Assembly: GCF_000513895.2 (NCBI RefSeq)
Contig: NZ_CP165783.1
Span: forward strand, 186,001 to 250,000
Direction: 5' to 3'
Source of the DNA: Ensifer sp. WSM1721
GTDB taxonomy: Bacteria; Pseudomonadota; Alphaproteobacteria; Rhizobiales; Rhizobiaceae
Length of the DNA: 64,000 nt
The notes under the pieces were generated by a model, which saw only the letters and a program-made list of their open reading frames with translations, searched no databases and was not told where the DNA came from. Numbering within the stretch: the stretch's first letter is position 1; every line of letters starts with the position of its first letter. Of the stretch, positions 8,546 through 16,790 are shown piece by piece. The translations under genes and the position numbers were made by a program.

Positions 8546-9484
8546 ATGAAACGATCTTTGAAAGCGGGGACTGCGGCGCTTGCCCTCCTTGCCATTGCCG
8601 CCCCTGTGTTTGCGGCAGAGCCGGAAAGCTGCAAAACCGTGCGCATGGCCGAGCCGGGGTGGAATGATCTTGCCTTTACAACCGGGGTGGGTCTGATCTT
8701 GCTGAAGGCGCTGGGTTACGAGGCCAAGAGCCAGCTTCTTGGTATCGACGTCATCTACACGAGCCTGAAGAGCAAGGACCTCGACGTGTTTCTCGGCTAC
8801 TGGGACCCTGCCATGGTCGCCTACTACAAGCCGTACAAAGAGGATGGGTCGGTCGAGACGGTTCGGACCAATCTTGAGGGTGCGAAATACACCTTCGCCG
8901 TTCCCACTTACGTCTGGGAAGCGGGCGTCAGGGATTTTTCCGACCTACGAAAGTTTGCCGATAAATTCGAACGGAAGCTCTACGGCATCGAGCCCGGCTC
9001 GAACCAACTGATGCTCGACGCGATCAAGGACCCGGCCCTCGGCCTTGAGGAGTGGGAAGTGGTGGAGTCGAGCGAGCAGGGCATGCTTTCGGAAGTGACC
9101 CGCCGGACACGCGACAAGTCGTTCATCGTTTTCCAGGGTTGGGCCCCGCACCCGATGAACACCGTCTTCGACATGAAGTATCTGACCGGCGGCGACAAGT
9201 TCTATGGTCCGAATTTCGGTGCGGCAACGGTATCCACCCAAGTGCGCCAGGGCTACCTACAGGAGTGCCCCAACGTCGCGAAGCTCTTGAACAACCTCGT
9301 TTTCGATGTCGAGTACGAGAACCGCGGCATGTCCTACATCATGAACGATGGACTGGAACCGGAAGAGGCCGCTCTGAAATCGATAAAAGACGAGCCAAAG
9401 CGGCTGGAAACCTGGCTGGCCCGGGTGTCGACTTTCGACGGCCAAGCGGGCCTCGCCGCGGTGAAGACCGCGCTCGGCCTATGA
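8546..9484 (+). CDS. choX: Choline ABC transporter substrate-binding protein (ChoX-like)
   Basis: 312 residues with signal peptide (cleavage after APVFAA). The ProX/OpuAC-type ligand domain is clear: VRMAEPGWNDLAFTTGVGLI, LDVFLGYWDPAM, GIEPGSNQLMLDAI, FIVFQGWAPHPMNTVFDMKY and GGDKFYGPNFGAA, where aromatic residues form the quaternary-ammonium box in ChoX. An AGGGGAA ribosome site precedes the ATG. No choW/choV permease or ATPase is adjacent; instead the stop overlaps an alpha/beta hydrolase gene. It may serve a transporter encoded elsewhere or be a paralogue for a related ligand. Confidence 0.87.
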   Translation: MKRSLKAGTAALALLAIAAPVFAAEPESCKTVRMAEPGWNDLAFTTGVGLILLKALGYEAKSQLLGIDVIYTSLKSKDLDVFLGYWDPAMVAYYKPYKEDGSVETVRTNLEGAKYTFAVPTYVWEAGVRDFSDLRKFADKFERKLYGIEPGSNQLMLDAIKDPALGLEEWEVVESSEQGMLSEVTRRTRDKSFIVFQGWAPHPMNTVFDMKYLTGGDKFYGPNFGAATVSTQVRQGYLQECPNVAKLLNNLVFDVEYENRGMSYIMNDGLEPEEAALKSIKDEPKRLETWLARVSTFDGQAGLAAVKTALGL

Positions 9485-10299
9485 TGTGTAGCCTTGAGAA
9501 CGATTGGCATCGCCGCAAGCGGCGCGTCGAATTGCCGGGAGGAAGGCCGATCGCTTTCGTCGACAGCGGTGGAAGCGGCCCTACGCTTCTGCTGCTGCAC
9601 GGCTTTTCTGACACCAGTCGCAGCTTTTGCGCGCTTGAGCCCTTTCTTGCCGGCTACCGTCTGATCATTCCCGATCTTCCCGGACACGGTGCCTCCGCTA
9701 TGGGCGACGCCATGCGCGTCAGTGATTTTGCCGCGAGCATTGATCGGTTTCTGGCGTTCTTGGGCCTCTCGCAGCTTGCTGTGATCGGCCATTCCATGGG
9801 CGCCATGACAGCGATCGAGCTTGCCGCTCGGCGTCGGAATGACGTGAGCGCGCTCGTGCTTCTGTCTGCAAGCCTGAGGCCGGATTTTGGCAGCAGCCCA
9901 CTTTCGCGCGAAATCTGCGCACTTCGCGATCCGATAGACCCCTCAGGGCAATTTCTCCGTGACTGGTATTCCTGCAGCCGACCTGTGGACCCCGAATTTC
10001 TGTCGAAGATGAGGATGGACGCAGCGGGGATGCCGGCGGCCGTCTGGCATGGCATCCTGGATGGCTTCGCTGACACCGATCTCCGGCGCAGCGCCATGCG
10101 GGTCCCCGCGCCGGTGCTTTGTATCGGTGGCTCGACGGATCCGCTCTTTGACGGCTCGCATCGTGAGGCACTTGCCCGGGCATTCCCCTCTGTGCGATCC
10201 GTCACACTCGACGGGTATGGACATAATCCGCATTGGGAAGACCCGCAGAGAGTTTCAGCGCTTATGCTGCCGTTTCTCGCGGAAGCAAGAATAGTCTAG
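9481..10299 (+). CDS. Alpha/beta hydrolase coupled to the choline-binding protein
   Basis: 272 residues. The fold is shown by PTLLLLHGFSDTSRSFCALE (oxyanion HG), LIIPDLPGHGAS, the nucleophile elbow LAVIGHSMGAMTAIELAARR, APVLCIGGSTDPLF (acid) and the final GYGHNPHWEDPQ with the catalytic His. The start ATG at 9481 overlaps the choX stop as ATGA, so translational coupling is likely; a longer ORF beginning inside choX is an artefact. Its place under a choline repressor suggests a choline-ester or related amide substrate, which is inference only. Confidence 0.85.
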   Translation: MMCSLENDWHRRKRRVELPGGRPIAFVDSGGSGPTLLLLHGFSDTSRSFCALEPFLAGYRLIIPDLPGHGASAMGDAMRVSDFAASIDRFLAFLGLSQLAVIGHSMGAMTAIELAARRRNDVSALVLLSASLRPDFGSSPLSREICALRDPIDPSGQFLRDWYSCSRPVDPEFLSKMRMDAAGMPAAVWHGILDGFADTDLRRSAMRVPAPVLCIGGSTDPLFDGSHREALARAFPSVRSVTLDGYGHNPHWEDPQRVSALMLPFLAEARIV

Positions 10300-10498
10300 C
10301 CGCGGCCATCAGATCTCCGGCACAAAGCGCAACGGGTGCAATGCTCAGGTGCTATCGTCGGACGTCTGCAGAGCGTACTTTTTTGTCGTTCGGCACGTGA
10401 AGCCCGATTTCTGCAATGGGTCGAAACCGGTACTTCGGCTCCGACATCAACTTTTCACAACGAGGCGAAAAAGGGCTTCAAAGTTTCATCACCCAGCA

Positions 10499-10795
10499 TT
10501 AACCGCCCAGGATCAGGTGAATCCGGATGGTTTCACCGGCCGCAAGTTTCTCCAGTCGCCGAACCTCCGCCTTTACCGGTAGGAGAAACGAGCCCGAGGC
10601 CTTGTCCGGGAAGATCGAGGTTGTCCATTGGGTCTTGCCGGTGCGCGCGATGACCGGCTCGCTCCCCCAGCCGCGCGTTTTCGGTTCGGCTGTGACCCTG
10701 ATCTGCCGGGCGATATCCGGGGGCACGGTGACGAAGTGCCAGCCGCCCTTTCCCGGATAGAGCCACAGCTCTGCATCGAACTCGAATCCCGTCAC
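10499..10795 (-). CDS. DUF1905 family small protein
   Basis: 98 residues, the usual size of DUF1905 proteins. The hallmark FDAELWLYPGKGGWHFVTVP is at the N-terminus, followed by RGWGSEPVIARTGKTQWTTS and LPVKAEVRRLEKLAAGETI. I chose GTG at 10795, which has GAGGA a few bases upstream; a longer ORF upstream runs into the neighbouring gene on the other strand. Function is unknown; the domain is often found alone or fused to YdeI-like domains. Confidence 0.82.
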   Translation of the reverse strand: MTGFEFDAELWLYPGKGGWHFVTVPPDIARQIRVTAEPKTRGWGSEPVIARTGKTQWTTSIFPDKASGSFLLPVKAEVRRLEKLAAGETIRIHLILGG

Positions 10796-10914
10796 CTGGT
10801 CCTCGCTTTGCGACCTTTGGAACAAGGCAAAACCGCCCCATTTCCGACGACTTTTTGCCGCATCTGTTAATCCTGCATCAGGATCCACGCATTGTATCCC
10901 GAGGGGGTATAGAA

Positions 10915-12309
10915 ATGGCGACGTGGCGACCCGATCCCTCCTTCTATCCATCTCCGCGAATGGCTGCAAAGGCTCCGAAAGAGACCCTTGCCTATGTCGC
11001 CGCCTTCGACCCGGACCGGACGAGGCCCGACGCAATCGCCGTCGTCGATGTCGATCCCGCATCTTCGACCTATTCGCAGATCGTCGGGCAGGTGGACATG
11101 CCGAATGTCGGTGACGAGCTGCATCACTTCGGCTGGAACGCCTGTTCGTCATGCCTGTGTCCGAATGCGCCGCATCCGCATGTCGAGCGCCGCTATCTCG
11201 TGGTGCCGGGGCTCAGATCGTCGCGGCTGCACATCATCGATACGAAGCCGGACCCGAGGAAACCGCAGATCGTCCGTGTCATCGAGCCGTCGGAAATAGC
11301 CGAAAAGGCCAATTATTCGCGGCTGCACACGACTCATTGCGGGCCCGAGGGGATTTACGTCAACGCCCTTGCCGATCGTGACGGCAAGGCGCCCGGCGGC
11401 ATCTTCCTGCTCGACCACGACAGTTTTGACGTGCTTGGCCAATGGGAGATGGACCGCGGCCCGCAGAAACTCGCCTATGATTTCTGGTGGCATCTTGGCC
11501 ACGACACGATGATTACCAGCGAATGGGGCACACCGGATACGTTCGAGAACGGCCTCGTTCCCGAAGTGCTTCTCGGCTCGAAATATGGCCGCAGGCTGCA
11601 TTTCTGGGATCTGCACAAGCGCAAGCACGTGCAAGAGATCGATTTCGGCGAGGAGCATCAGCTCGTCTTCGAACTGCGGCCGGCCCATGATCCCACGAAG
11701 GCCTATGGTTTCGTCGGCTGCGTCATCAGCCTCAAGGATCTATCGGCATCGATCTGGACCTGGTATCGCGAAGGCGACAGTTGGGCGGTCAAGAAGGTGG
11801 TCGAGATCCCGGCGGAGCCTGCCGACCCGGACCTCCTGCCACCGTTGCTCAAGGGCTTCAAAGCCGTTCCTCCGCTGGTGACCGATATCGATCTCTCGAT
11901 GGACGATCGCTTTCTCTACGTCTCCTGCTGGGGGACCGGCGACATGATCCAGTACGACGTCTCCGATCCCCTGGCGCCAAGGGAGGCGGGTCGCGTGCGG
12001 GTCGGCGGGATCGTCTCGCGTGCGAGCCACCCGAAGGCAGCGAACGGCGCGCTCAATGGCGGGCCGCAGATGGTGGAAATCAGCCGCGACGGCAAACGGG
12101 TCTATTTCACCAATTCGCTTTACGGCGCGATCGACCCGCAATTTTATCCGGAGGGTATCGACGGCTGGATGGTGAAGCTCGACGTCGGCGACGATGGCGG
12201 AATTGCCTTCGACGAGAACTTTTTCGTCGATTGGCCGAAGGGTCACCGCCCGCATCAGGTGCGGCTCGAAGGCGGCGACTGCTCGTCCGATTCCTATTGC
12301 TATCCTTAA
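10915..12309 (+). CDS. SBP56-family protein (selenium-binding protein / methanethiol oxidase)
   Basis: 464 residues, full length for SBP56. Starting MATWRPDPSFYPSPRMAAKA, it shows NACSSCLCPNAPHPHVERRY (Cys pair), LHTTHCGPEGIYVNALADRDG, HLGHDTMITSEWGTP and SCWGTGDMIQYDVSDP, typical of the copper-dependent beta-propeller that oxidises methanethiol in MtoX. The start at 10915 has GAGGGGG upstream; an earlier in-frame ATG at 10855 does not. It is followed after 32 bases by a membrane protein gene on the same strand, so the two form an operon. No SCO1/mauG-like mto partners are in the window. Confidence 0.9.
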   Translation: MATWRPDPSFYPSPRMAAKAPKETLAYVAAFDPDRTRPDAIAVVDVDPASSTYSQIVGQVDMPNVGDELHHFGWNACSSCLCPNAPHPHVERRYLVVPGLRSSRLHIIDTKPDPRKPQIVRVIEPSEIAEKANYSRLHTTHCGPEGIYVNALADRDGKAPGGIFLLDHDSFDVLGQWEMDRGPQKLAYDFWWHLGHDTMITSEWGTPDTFENGLVPEVLLGSKYGRRLHFWDLHKRKHVQEIDFGEEHQLVFELRPAHDPTKAYGFVGCVISLKDLSASIWTWYREGDSWAVKKVVEIPAEPADPDLLPPLLKGFKAVPPLVTDIDLSMDDRFLYVSCWGTGDMIQYDVSDPLAPREAGRVRVGGIVSRASHPKAANGALNGGPQMVEISRDGKRVYFTNSLYGAIDPQFYPEGIDGWMVKLDVGDDGGIAFDENFFVDWPKGHRPHQVRLEGGDCSSDSYCYP

Positions 12310-12341
12310 GGGAGCGGGTCCGTGCGGACGCAAGGAAACGG

Positions 12342-12968
12342 ATGACCAGCATCTGGCCCTGGCTCTCGCTCGCCGGCCTCGGCGCGTTCCATGGTGCCAA
12401 CCCGGCGATGGGCTGGCTCTTCGCGGTGGCGCTCGGGCTTCACGGGCAAAGCGCGCGGCTCGTCTGGCTGTCCCTCGTGCCGATCGCCGCCGGTCACGCG
12501 GCTTCCATTACGCTTGTCTTGGCCGCGGTCGTTGTGTTCGGAACGGTCATGGATTTGCGTAGCCTGCAACTCGCGGCTGCCGTGTTCATTCTCGCGCTTG
12601 CCGGCTATTACGGGCTTTACGGACACCGCCATCGCGTGACCGTCGGCATGCGAACCGGCATGGCGGGACTCGCGCTCTGGTCCTTTCTGATGTCGACGAG
12701 CCACGGGGCGGGGCTGATGCTCGTGCCGGCGGTCCTGAGCCTCTGCCTCGCCGATCAGAGCGCTGCCGCCGGAACGACCAGCTCCCTTTCGGTATCGCTT
12801 GCCGCAGTGGCCGTCCATACCGCCGCGATGCTCGCCGTGATCGCGGCGATTGCGCTCGTCATCTACGCATGGCTCGGTCTTGCCGTGTTGCGCTCCACAT
12901 GGTTCAATTTCGATCGGCTCTGGACGCTGGCGCTCGGCGCGACCGGCCTCATTCTCCTAGCTTCGTGA
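12342..12968 (+). CDS. Polytopic membrane protein next to SBP56 gene
   Basis: 208 residues, almost entirely hydrophobic with about six transmembrane segments. Two His-containing signatures, GLGAFHGANPAMGWLFAVAL and STSHGAGLMLVPAVLSL, resemble metal-transporter-like helices, but I cannot name the family. The ATG at 12342 follows AAGGAAAC. Its adjacency to the SBP56 gene suggests a role in copper supply or substrate export for that enzyme, which is inference. Confidence 0.75.
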   Translation: MTSIWPWLSLAGLGAFHGANPAMGWLFAVALGLHGQSARLVWLSLVPIAAGHAASITLVLAAVVVFGTVMDLRSLQLAAAVFILALAGYYGLYGHRHRVTVGMRTGMAGLALWSFLMSTSHGAGLMLVPAVLSLCLADQSAAAGTTSSLSVSLAAVAVHTAAMLAVIAAIALVIYAWLGLAVLRSTWFNFDRLWTLALGATGLILLAS

Positions 12969-12984
12969 CCCACCGCGGTCTTGC

Positions 12985-13698
12985 TCATGCGATCCCCGTC
13001 AGCTCCTCCTGCCTCTGGGCCCTCACATAGTCGATATAGCCGCGCACGTCGGCGGCGGGTTCGGAATAGGCGCTGCCCAGGGACCTTTCCATCGTCTCCA
13101 TGTAGGTGGTTGCCCAGGCGGGCAGCGGATAATCGATCACCTCGAGAAACTCGAGGGTCGCGGCAAGACGGATATCGGCGATCGACGGCTTGTCGCCGCC
13201 GATGAACGGTTTTCCGGACATATAGAACGTGTGGAAGACCTCGAGCGGTTCGGCGAGCGCGTCTGCAGCAGCCTTGCGCGCCTGCTCCTTGGCGTCATGG
13301 TCGGCCTCGCTGTAGCCGACTTCGCCTGGATATTGCGGGAACCTAAGGATGGGATAGGTGGCGCGGGCGAGGTGCGGATAGAAAGTCCCGATCAGGTAGA
13401 ACATGGCGCTGTCGATCATCGCGCGCTTTTCGGGATTCTTCGGATAGAAGTCGTCGAGCCCGTGCTTGTTGCAGAGATACTGCATGATCGCGCAGCTCTC
13501 CCACAGCGCTCCCCTGGGCAGATCGCTCATTTCGATCATCGGCGTCAGATGCGAGGGGCAACGCGCCAGATATTCGGCCGAGCGTGTCTGGCCGTAGACA
13601 TCGTGCTCGATGAAGTCGAGATTTGCCGCCCGCAAGAACACGCGAACGGTCATATTGTTGACGCTCGGCTTGATCACGTTGAGTTTTATCGGGGCCAT
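12985..13698 (-). CDS. Glutathione S-transferase family protein
   Basis: 237 residues. The thioredoxin-like N-terminal domain (KLNVIKPSVNNMTVRVFLRA, then a P-I motif in SHLTPMIEMSD and WESCAIMQYLCNKHGLDDFY) is followed by the helical C-terminal domain with FIGGDKPSIADIRLAATLEF. The start at 13698 has a GGGAG ribosome site; the ORF extends further but without support. It follows the VOC gene after 52 bases on the same strand, in a likely operon downstream of methylmalonyl-CoA mutase. The substrate is unknown. Confidence 0.85.
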   Translation of the reverse strand: MAPIKLNVIKPSVNNMTVRVFLRAANLDFIEHDVYGQTRSAEYLARCPSHLTPMIEMSDLPRGALWESCAIMQYLCNKHGLDDFYPKNPEKRAMIDSAMFYLIGTFYPHLARATYPILRFPQYPGEVGYSEADHDAKEQARKAAADALAEPLEVFHTFYMSGKPFIGGDKPSIADIRLAATLEFLEVIDYPLPAWATTYMETMERSLGSAYSEPAADVRGYIDYVRAQRQEELTGIA

Positions 13699-13750
13699 TT
13701 CTGCTCTCCCTTCTTCCGTTGCAATCGCCATGAAACCGAACGAACTGGAC

Positions 13751-14341
13751 TCATGGCGATCCATATGGGTCCTTCGGCGACCGATCGGCCGACAGCGTCA
13801 GTCGCGAGCGCTCGATCAGCGCCTCGATCGCATCGGCGAGATGCACTTCGGCGATTGCGTAGTCGCCGCGGGCGAGGCGGATCTTGTGCGCCTCCATCAG
13901 CACCTCGGCATGGCTGTGGCCGGCCGGCGGCTCGAATCGATAGGAGGCGAGCTCGATCAGGAGGCCGAGCGGGTCTTCGAAATAGATCGAATCCATGAAG
14001 CCGCGATCCTTGACGCCGCTATGCTTGATCTCCCGCTCGGTCAAACGCTCGACCGCCTGTTGGAACGTGGCGCGCGAGACGGCGAAGGCGATGTGATGCA
14101 CGCAACCGATGTCCGTCGAGGTGCGTTTCGGGTCGGGTTTGCGGTTCTCGTCGGTGAAGACGGTGATCAGCCGCCCGTCGCCCGGATCGAAATAGAGATG
14201 GCTTTCCGACGCTCTGTCGAGATTCGGCTGCTCGAAGACGAAGGGCATGCCGAGAATGCCCTCCCAGAAGTCGATCGATGTCTGGCGGTCCGCGCCCACC
14301 AAGGTGATGTGATGGACTCCCTGCGATTGCAGCTTCCGCAT
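13751..14341 (-). CDS. VOC (glyoxalase/extradiol dioxygenase-like) protein
   Basis: 196 residues with two VOC half-modules: VHHITLVGADRQTSIDFWEG and HHIAFAVSRATFQQAVERL. Metal-ligand positions appear as His in VHHIT, His in VHHIA and Glu in YFEDPLGLLIELASY. GGGAGG precedes the ATG at 14341. It resembles ring-cleaving dioxygenases of the VOC superfamily more than methylmalonyl-CoA epimerase, which is about 130-150 residues long, so I do not call it the missing epimerase despite its position after the mutase gene. Confidence 0.82.
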   Translation of the reverse strand: MRKLQSQGVHHITLVGADRQTSIDFWEGILGMPFVFEQPNLDRASESHLYFDPGDGRLITVFTDENRKPDPKRTSTDIGCVHHIAFAVSRATFQQAVERLTEREIKHSGVKDRGFMDSIYFEDPLGLLIELASYRFEPPAGHSHAEVLMEAHKIRLARGDYAIAEVHLADAIEALIERSRLTLSADRSPKDPYGSP

Positions 14342-14475
14342 TGCCGTCCTCCCGGATTTGATCTCCCACGCAGGATCCGTCGCAGTCACCCGTGGCCTTC
14401 TCCGGTCCGTCCGTGGCGTGCGGCTCTCTCCAATTCTCTCCCCTGCGCGAGAGAAGGCAAGCGCCAATGCGGGGT

Positions 14476-16614
14476 TCAGACGTTCCGCCGCTTGCCTTCG
14501 ATGAGGTCGAGCACCGCGCGGGCGGCATCGAGCACATGGGTGCCGGGCCCGAAGATGACGGAGACGCCGTTATCCATCAGATACTGATAATCTTGCCGCG
14601 GAATGACGCCGCCGCAGACGACGATGATGTCCTCGCCGCCGCGCTTCTTCAGCGCTTGCGCCAGTTGCGGCATCAGCGTCTTGTGGCCGGCGGCGAGCGA
14701 AGAGACGCCGACGACGGTCACCTCTTCGGCGAGCGCCAGGTCGGCCGCTTCTTCCGGCGTCTGGAACAGAGGGCCGGCGACGACATCGAAGCCGATATCG
14801 CTGAAGGCCGATGCGATCACCTTGGCGCCGCGGTCGTGACCGTCCTGGCCGAGCTTCGCCACCATGACCTTCGGCTTGTGACCGAGCCGCTTCGTTACCT
14901 CGCCGAGCCGCTCGGAGAGCACGCCAATCTCCGGGTCGCCTTCATAGGCCTTGCCGTAAATGTCGGTGACGACTTCCGGGACGGCGGTGTAGTCGCCGAA
15001 GGCCTCACGCATCGCATCGGAGATTTCGCCGACGGTCGCACGCGCCCGTGCCGCCTCGATCGCCGCAGCAAGCAGATTGCCCTTGCCACTTCTCGCCACT
15101 TCTGTGAGTGCCCTCAGTGTCTCCGTAGCCTTCTGCGAGTCGCGGCGACGTTTGGTCTCCTCGATGCGCTTGATCTGTGCGGTTCGGACTGCGCCATTGT
15201 CGATCTGGAGAATGTCGATCGGGTGCTCGTTTTCGAGCCGATACTTGTTGACGCCGACGATGACCTCCTCGCCACGGTCGACCGCCGCCTGACGCCGCGT
15301 CGCCGCCTCCTCGATCAACCGCTTCGGCAGGCCGGCATTGACCGCCTTGGTCATGCCGCCGAGCGCTTCCACTTCCTCGATCAGCGCCCAGGCTTTTTCA
15401 GCAAGTTCGTTCGTCAGGCTTTCGACGTAATAGGAGCCGGCGAGCGGATCGACGACCTTCGTCACCCCGGTCTCATGCTGCAGGATCAGTTGCGTGTTGC
15501 GGGCGATGCGGGCGGAGAAGTCCGTCGGCAGCGCGATCGCCTCGTCGAAGGAATTGGTGTGAAGCGACTGCGTGCCGCCGAGCACCGCCGACATCGCCTC
15601 GAAGGCGGTGCGGATGATGTTGTTGTAGGGATCCTGCTCGGCAAGCGAGACACCCGAGGTCTGGCAATGGGTCCGGAGCATCAGCGAGGACGCCTTCTCG
15701 GGTTTGAACTCCTTCATGATCCGCGTCCAGAGGAGCCGCGCGGCGCGCAGCTTCGCCGCCTCCATGAAGAAGTTCATGCCGATTGCGAAGAAGAAGGAGA
15801 GCCGCCCGGCAAAATCATCGACGTTCAAGCCTTTGGCGAGCGCCGCGCGCACATATTCGCGCCCGTCGGCAAGGGTGAAGGCAAGCTCCTGTATGAGCGT
15901 CGCACCGGCCTCCTGCATGTGATAGCCGGAGATCGAGATCGAATTGAACTTCGGCATCTCCTTCGCCGTATATTCGATGATGTCGGCGACGATCCGCATC
16001 GAGGGTTCCGGCGGGTAGATATAGGTGTTGCGGACCATGAACTCCTTGAGGATGTCGTTCTGGATGGTCCCGGAAAGTTTTTCGCGCGGGACACCCTGTT
16101 CCTCGCCGGCGACGATGAAGGAGGCGAGGATCGGGATCACCGCGCCGTTCATGGTCATCGAGACGGAGATTTTTTCGAGCGGGATGCCGTCGAAGAGGAT
16201 TTTCATGTCCTCGACCGAGTCGATCGCGACCCCCGCCTTGCCGACGTCGCCCTCGACGCGCGGGTGATCGCTGTCATAGCCGCGGTGGGTGGCGAGGTCG
16301 AAGGCGACGGAGACACCCTGCTGACCGGCGCCAAGGTTTCGGCGGTAGAAGGCGTTCGAGGCCTCCGCCGTCGAGAAGCCGGCATATTGACGGATCGTCC
16401 AGGGGCGGCCCGCATACATGGTCGCGCGTGGGCCGCGCACGAAGGGTTCGAAGCCGGGCAGCGAGCCGAGATCGCCAATGCCGGCAAGGTCGTCCTGCGT
16501 GTAGAGCGGCCTCACGTCGATGCCTTCCGGCGTGTGCCAGACGAGGTTTTCGGGGGAGGCTTTCAACTCCCTCTCGGCGAGGGCCTCCCAATCTTTGATG
16601 GTTTTGTCGGTCAT
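14476..16614 (-). CDS. bhbA: Methylmalonyl-CoA mutase
   Basis: 712 residues, the single-chain B12-dependent mutase converting methylmalonyl-CoA to succinyl-CoA. The N-terminal substrate barrel has [20 protein letters not shown] and the C-terminal cobalamin domain has [20 protein letters not shown] (DxHDxG motif) and [19 protein letters not shown]. In Sinorhizobium this gene is known as bhbA and lies with pccA/pccB on pSymB. It is the first gene of a likely mutase-VOC-GST unit, separated from pccA by a 176-base gap holding a palindromic repeat. It completes propionate and valine catabolism together with the carboxylase genes. Confidence 0.97.
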   Translation of the reverse strand: MTDKTIKDWEALAERELKASPENLVWHTPEGIDVRPLYTQDDLAGIGDLGSLPGFEPFVRGPRATMYAGRPWTIRQYAGFSTAEASNAFYRRNLGAGQQGVSVAFDLATHRGYDSDHPRVEGDVGKAGVAIDSVEDMKILFDGIPLEKISVSMTMNGAVIPILASFIVAGEEQGVPREKLSGTIQNDILKEFMVRNTYIYPPEPSMRIVADIIEYTAKEMPKFNSISISGYHMQEAGATLIQELAFTLADGREYVRAALAKGLNVDDFAGRLSFFFAIGMNFFMEAAKLRAARLLWTRIMKEFKPEKASSLMLRTHCQTSGVSLAEQDPYNNIIRTAFEAMSAVLGGTQSLHTNSFDEAIALPTDFSARIARNTQLILQHETGVTKVVDPLAGSYYVESLTNELAEKAWALIEEVEALGGMTKAVNAGLPKRLIEEAATRRQAAVDRGEEVIVGVNKYRLENEHPIDILQIDNGAVRTAQIKRIEETKRRRDSQKATETLRALTEVARSGKGNLLAAAIEAARARATVGEISDAMREAFGDYTAVPEVVTDIYGKAYEGDPEIGVLSERLGEVTKRLGHKPKVMVAKLGQDGHDRGAKVIASAFSDIGFDVVAGPLFQTPEEAADLALAEEVTVVGVSSLAAGHKTLMPQLAQALKKRGGEDIIVVCGGVIPRQDYQYLMDNGVSVIFGPGTHVLDAARAVLDLIEGKRRNV

Positions 16615-16644
16615 CGGTCCACTCCGAATAAATTCCAGTCGCGG

Positions 16645-16776
16645 CAGGTTGAGCCCCTCATCCGGCTGCCGCCACCTTCTCCCTGCGCGCGGGGAGAAGG
16701 GATATGCCGCCCAAGTCCCCTCTCCCTGCTCGCGTGGAGAGGGCTAGGGTGAGGGGCAAGCCGCAAAGATGAGGGG
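16645..16776. repeat. RIME-like intergenic palindromic repeat
   Basis: The gap between pccA and the mutase holds a mosaic of inverted repeats: CTTCTCCCTGCGCGCGGGGAGAAGG at its centre (arms CTTCTCCC and GGGAGAAG), CCCTCTCC with GGAGAGGG, and CCCCTCAT near 16653 facing ATGAGGGG near 16770. This composition is typical of the short mosaic elements (RIME) in rhizobial genomes. It could fold in the mRNA and reduce read-through into the mutase gene. Confidence 0.7.
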
Positions 16777-16790
16777 CCCGGCTTGCGCCA

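Noticed and set aside
9052..9480. N-terminal extension of the alpha/beta hydrolase inside choX
   Set aside because: This part is choX read in a wrong frame; the true start is the ATG at 9481 overlapping the choX stop.
13751..14341. VOC protein as the missing methylmalonyl-CoA epimerase
   Set aside because: It is longer than epimerases and its motifs fit ring-cleaving dioxygenase-type VOC proteins better; position alone is not enough.
14392..16752. A 786-codon plus-strand ORF
   Set aside because: Antisense shadow of the methylmalonyl-CoA mutase gene; composition is Arg/Asp/Gly-rich without motifs.
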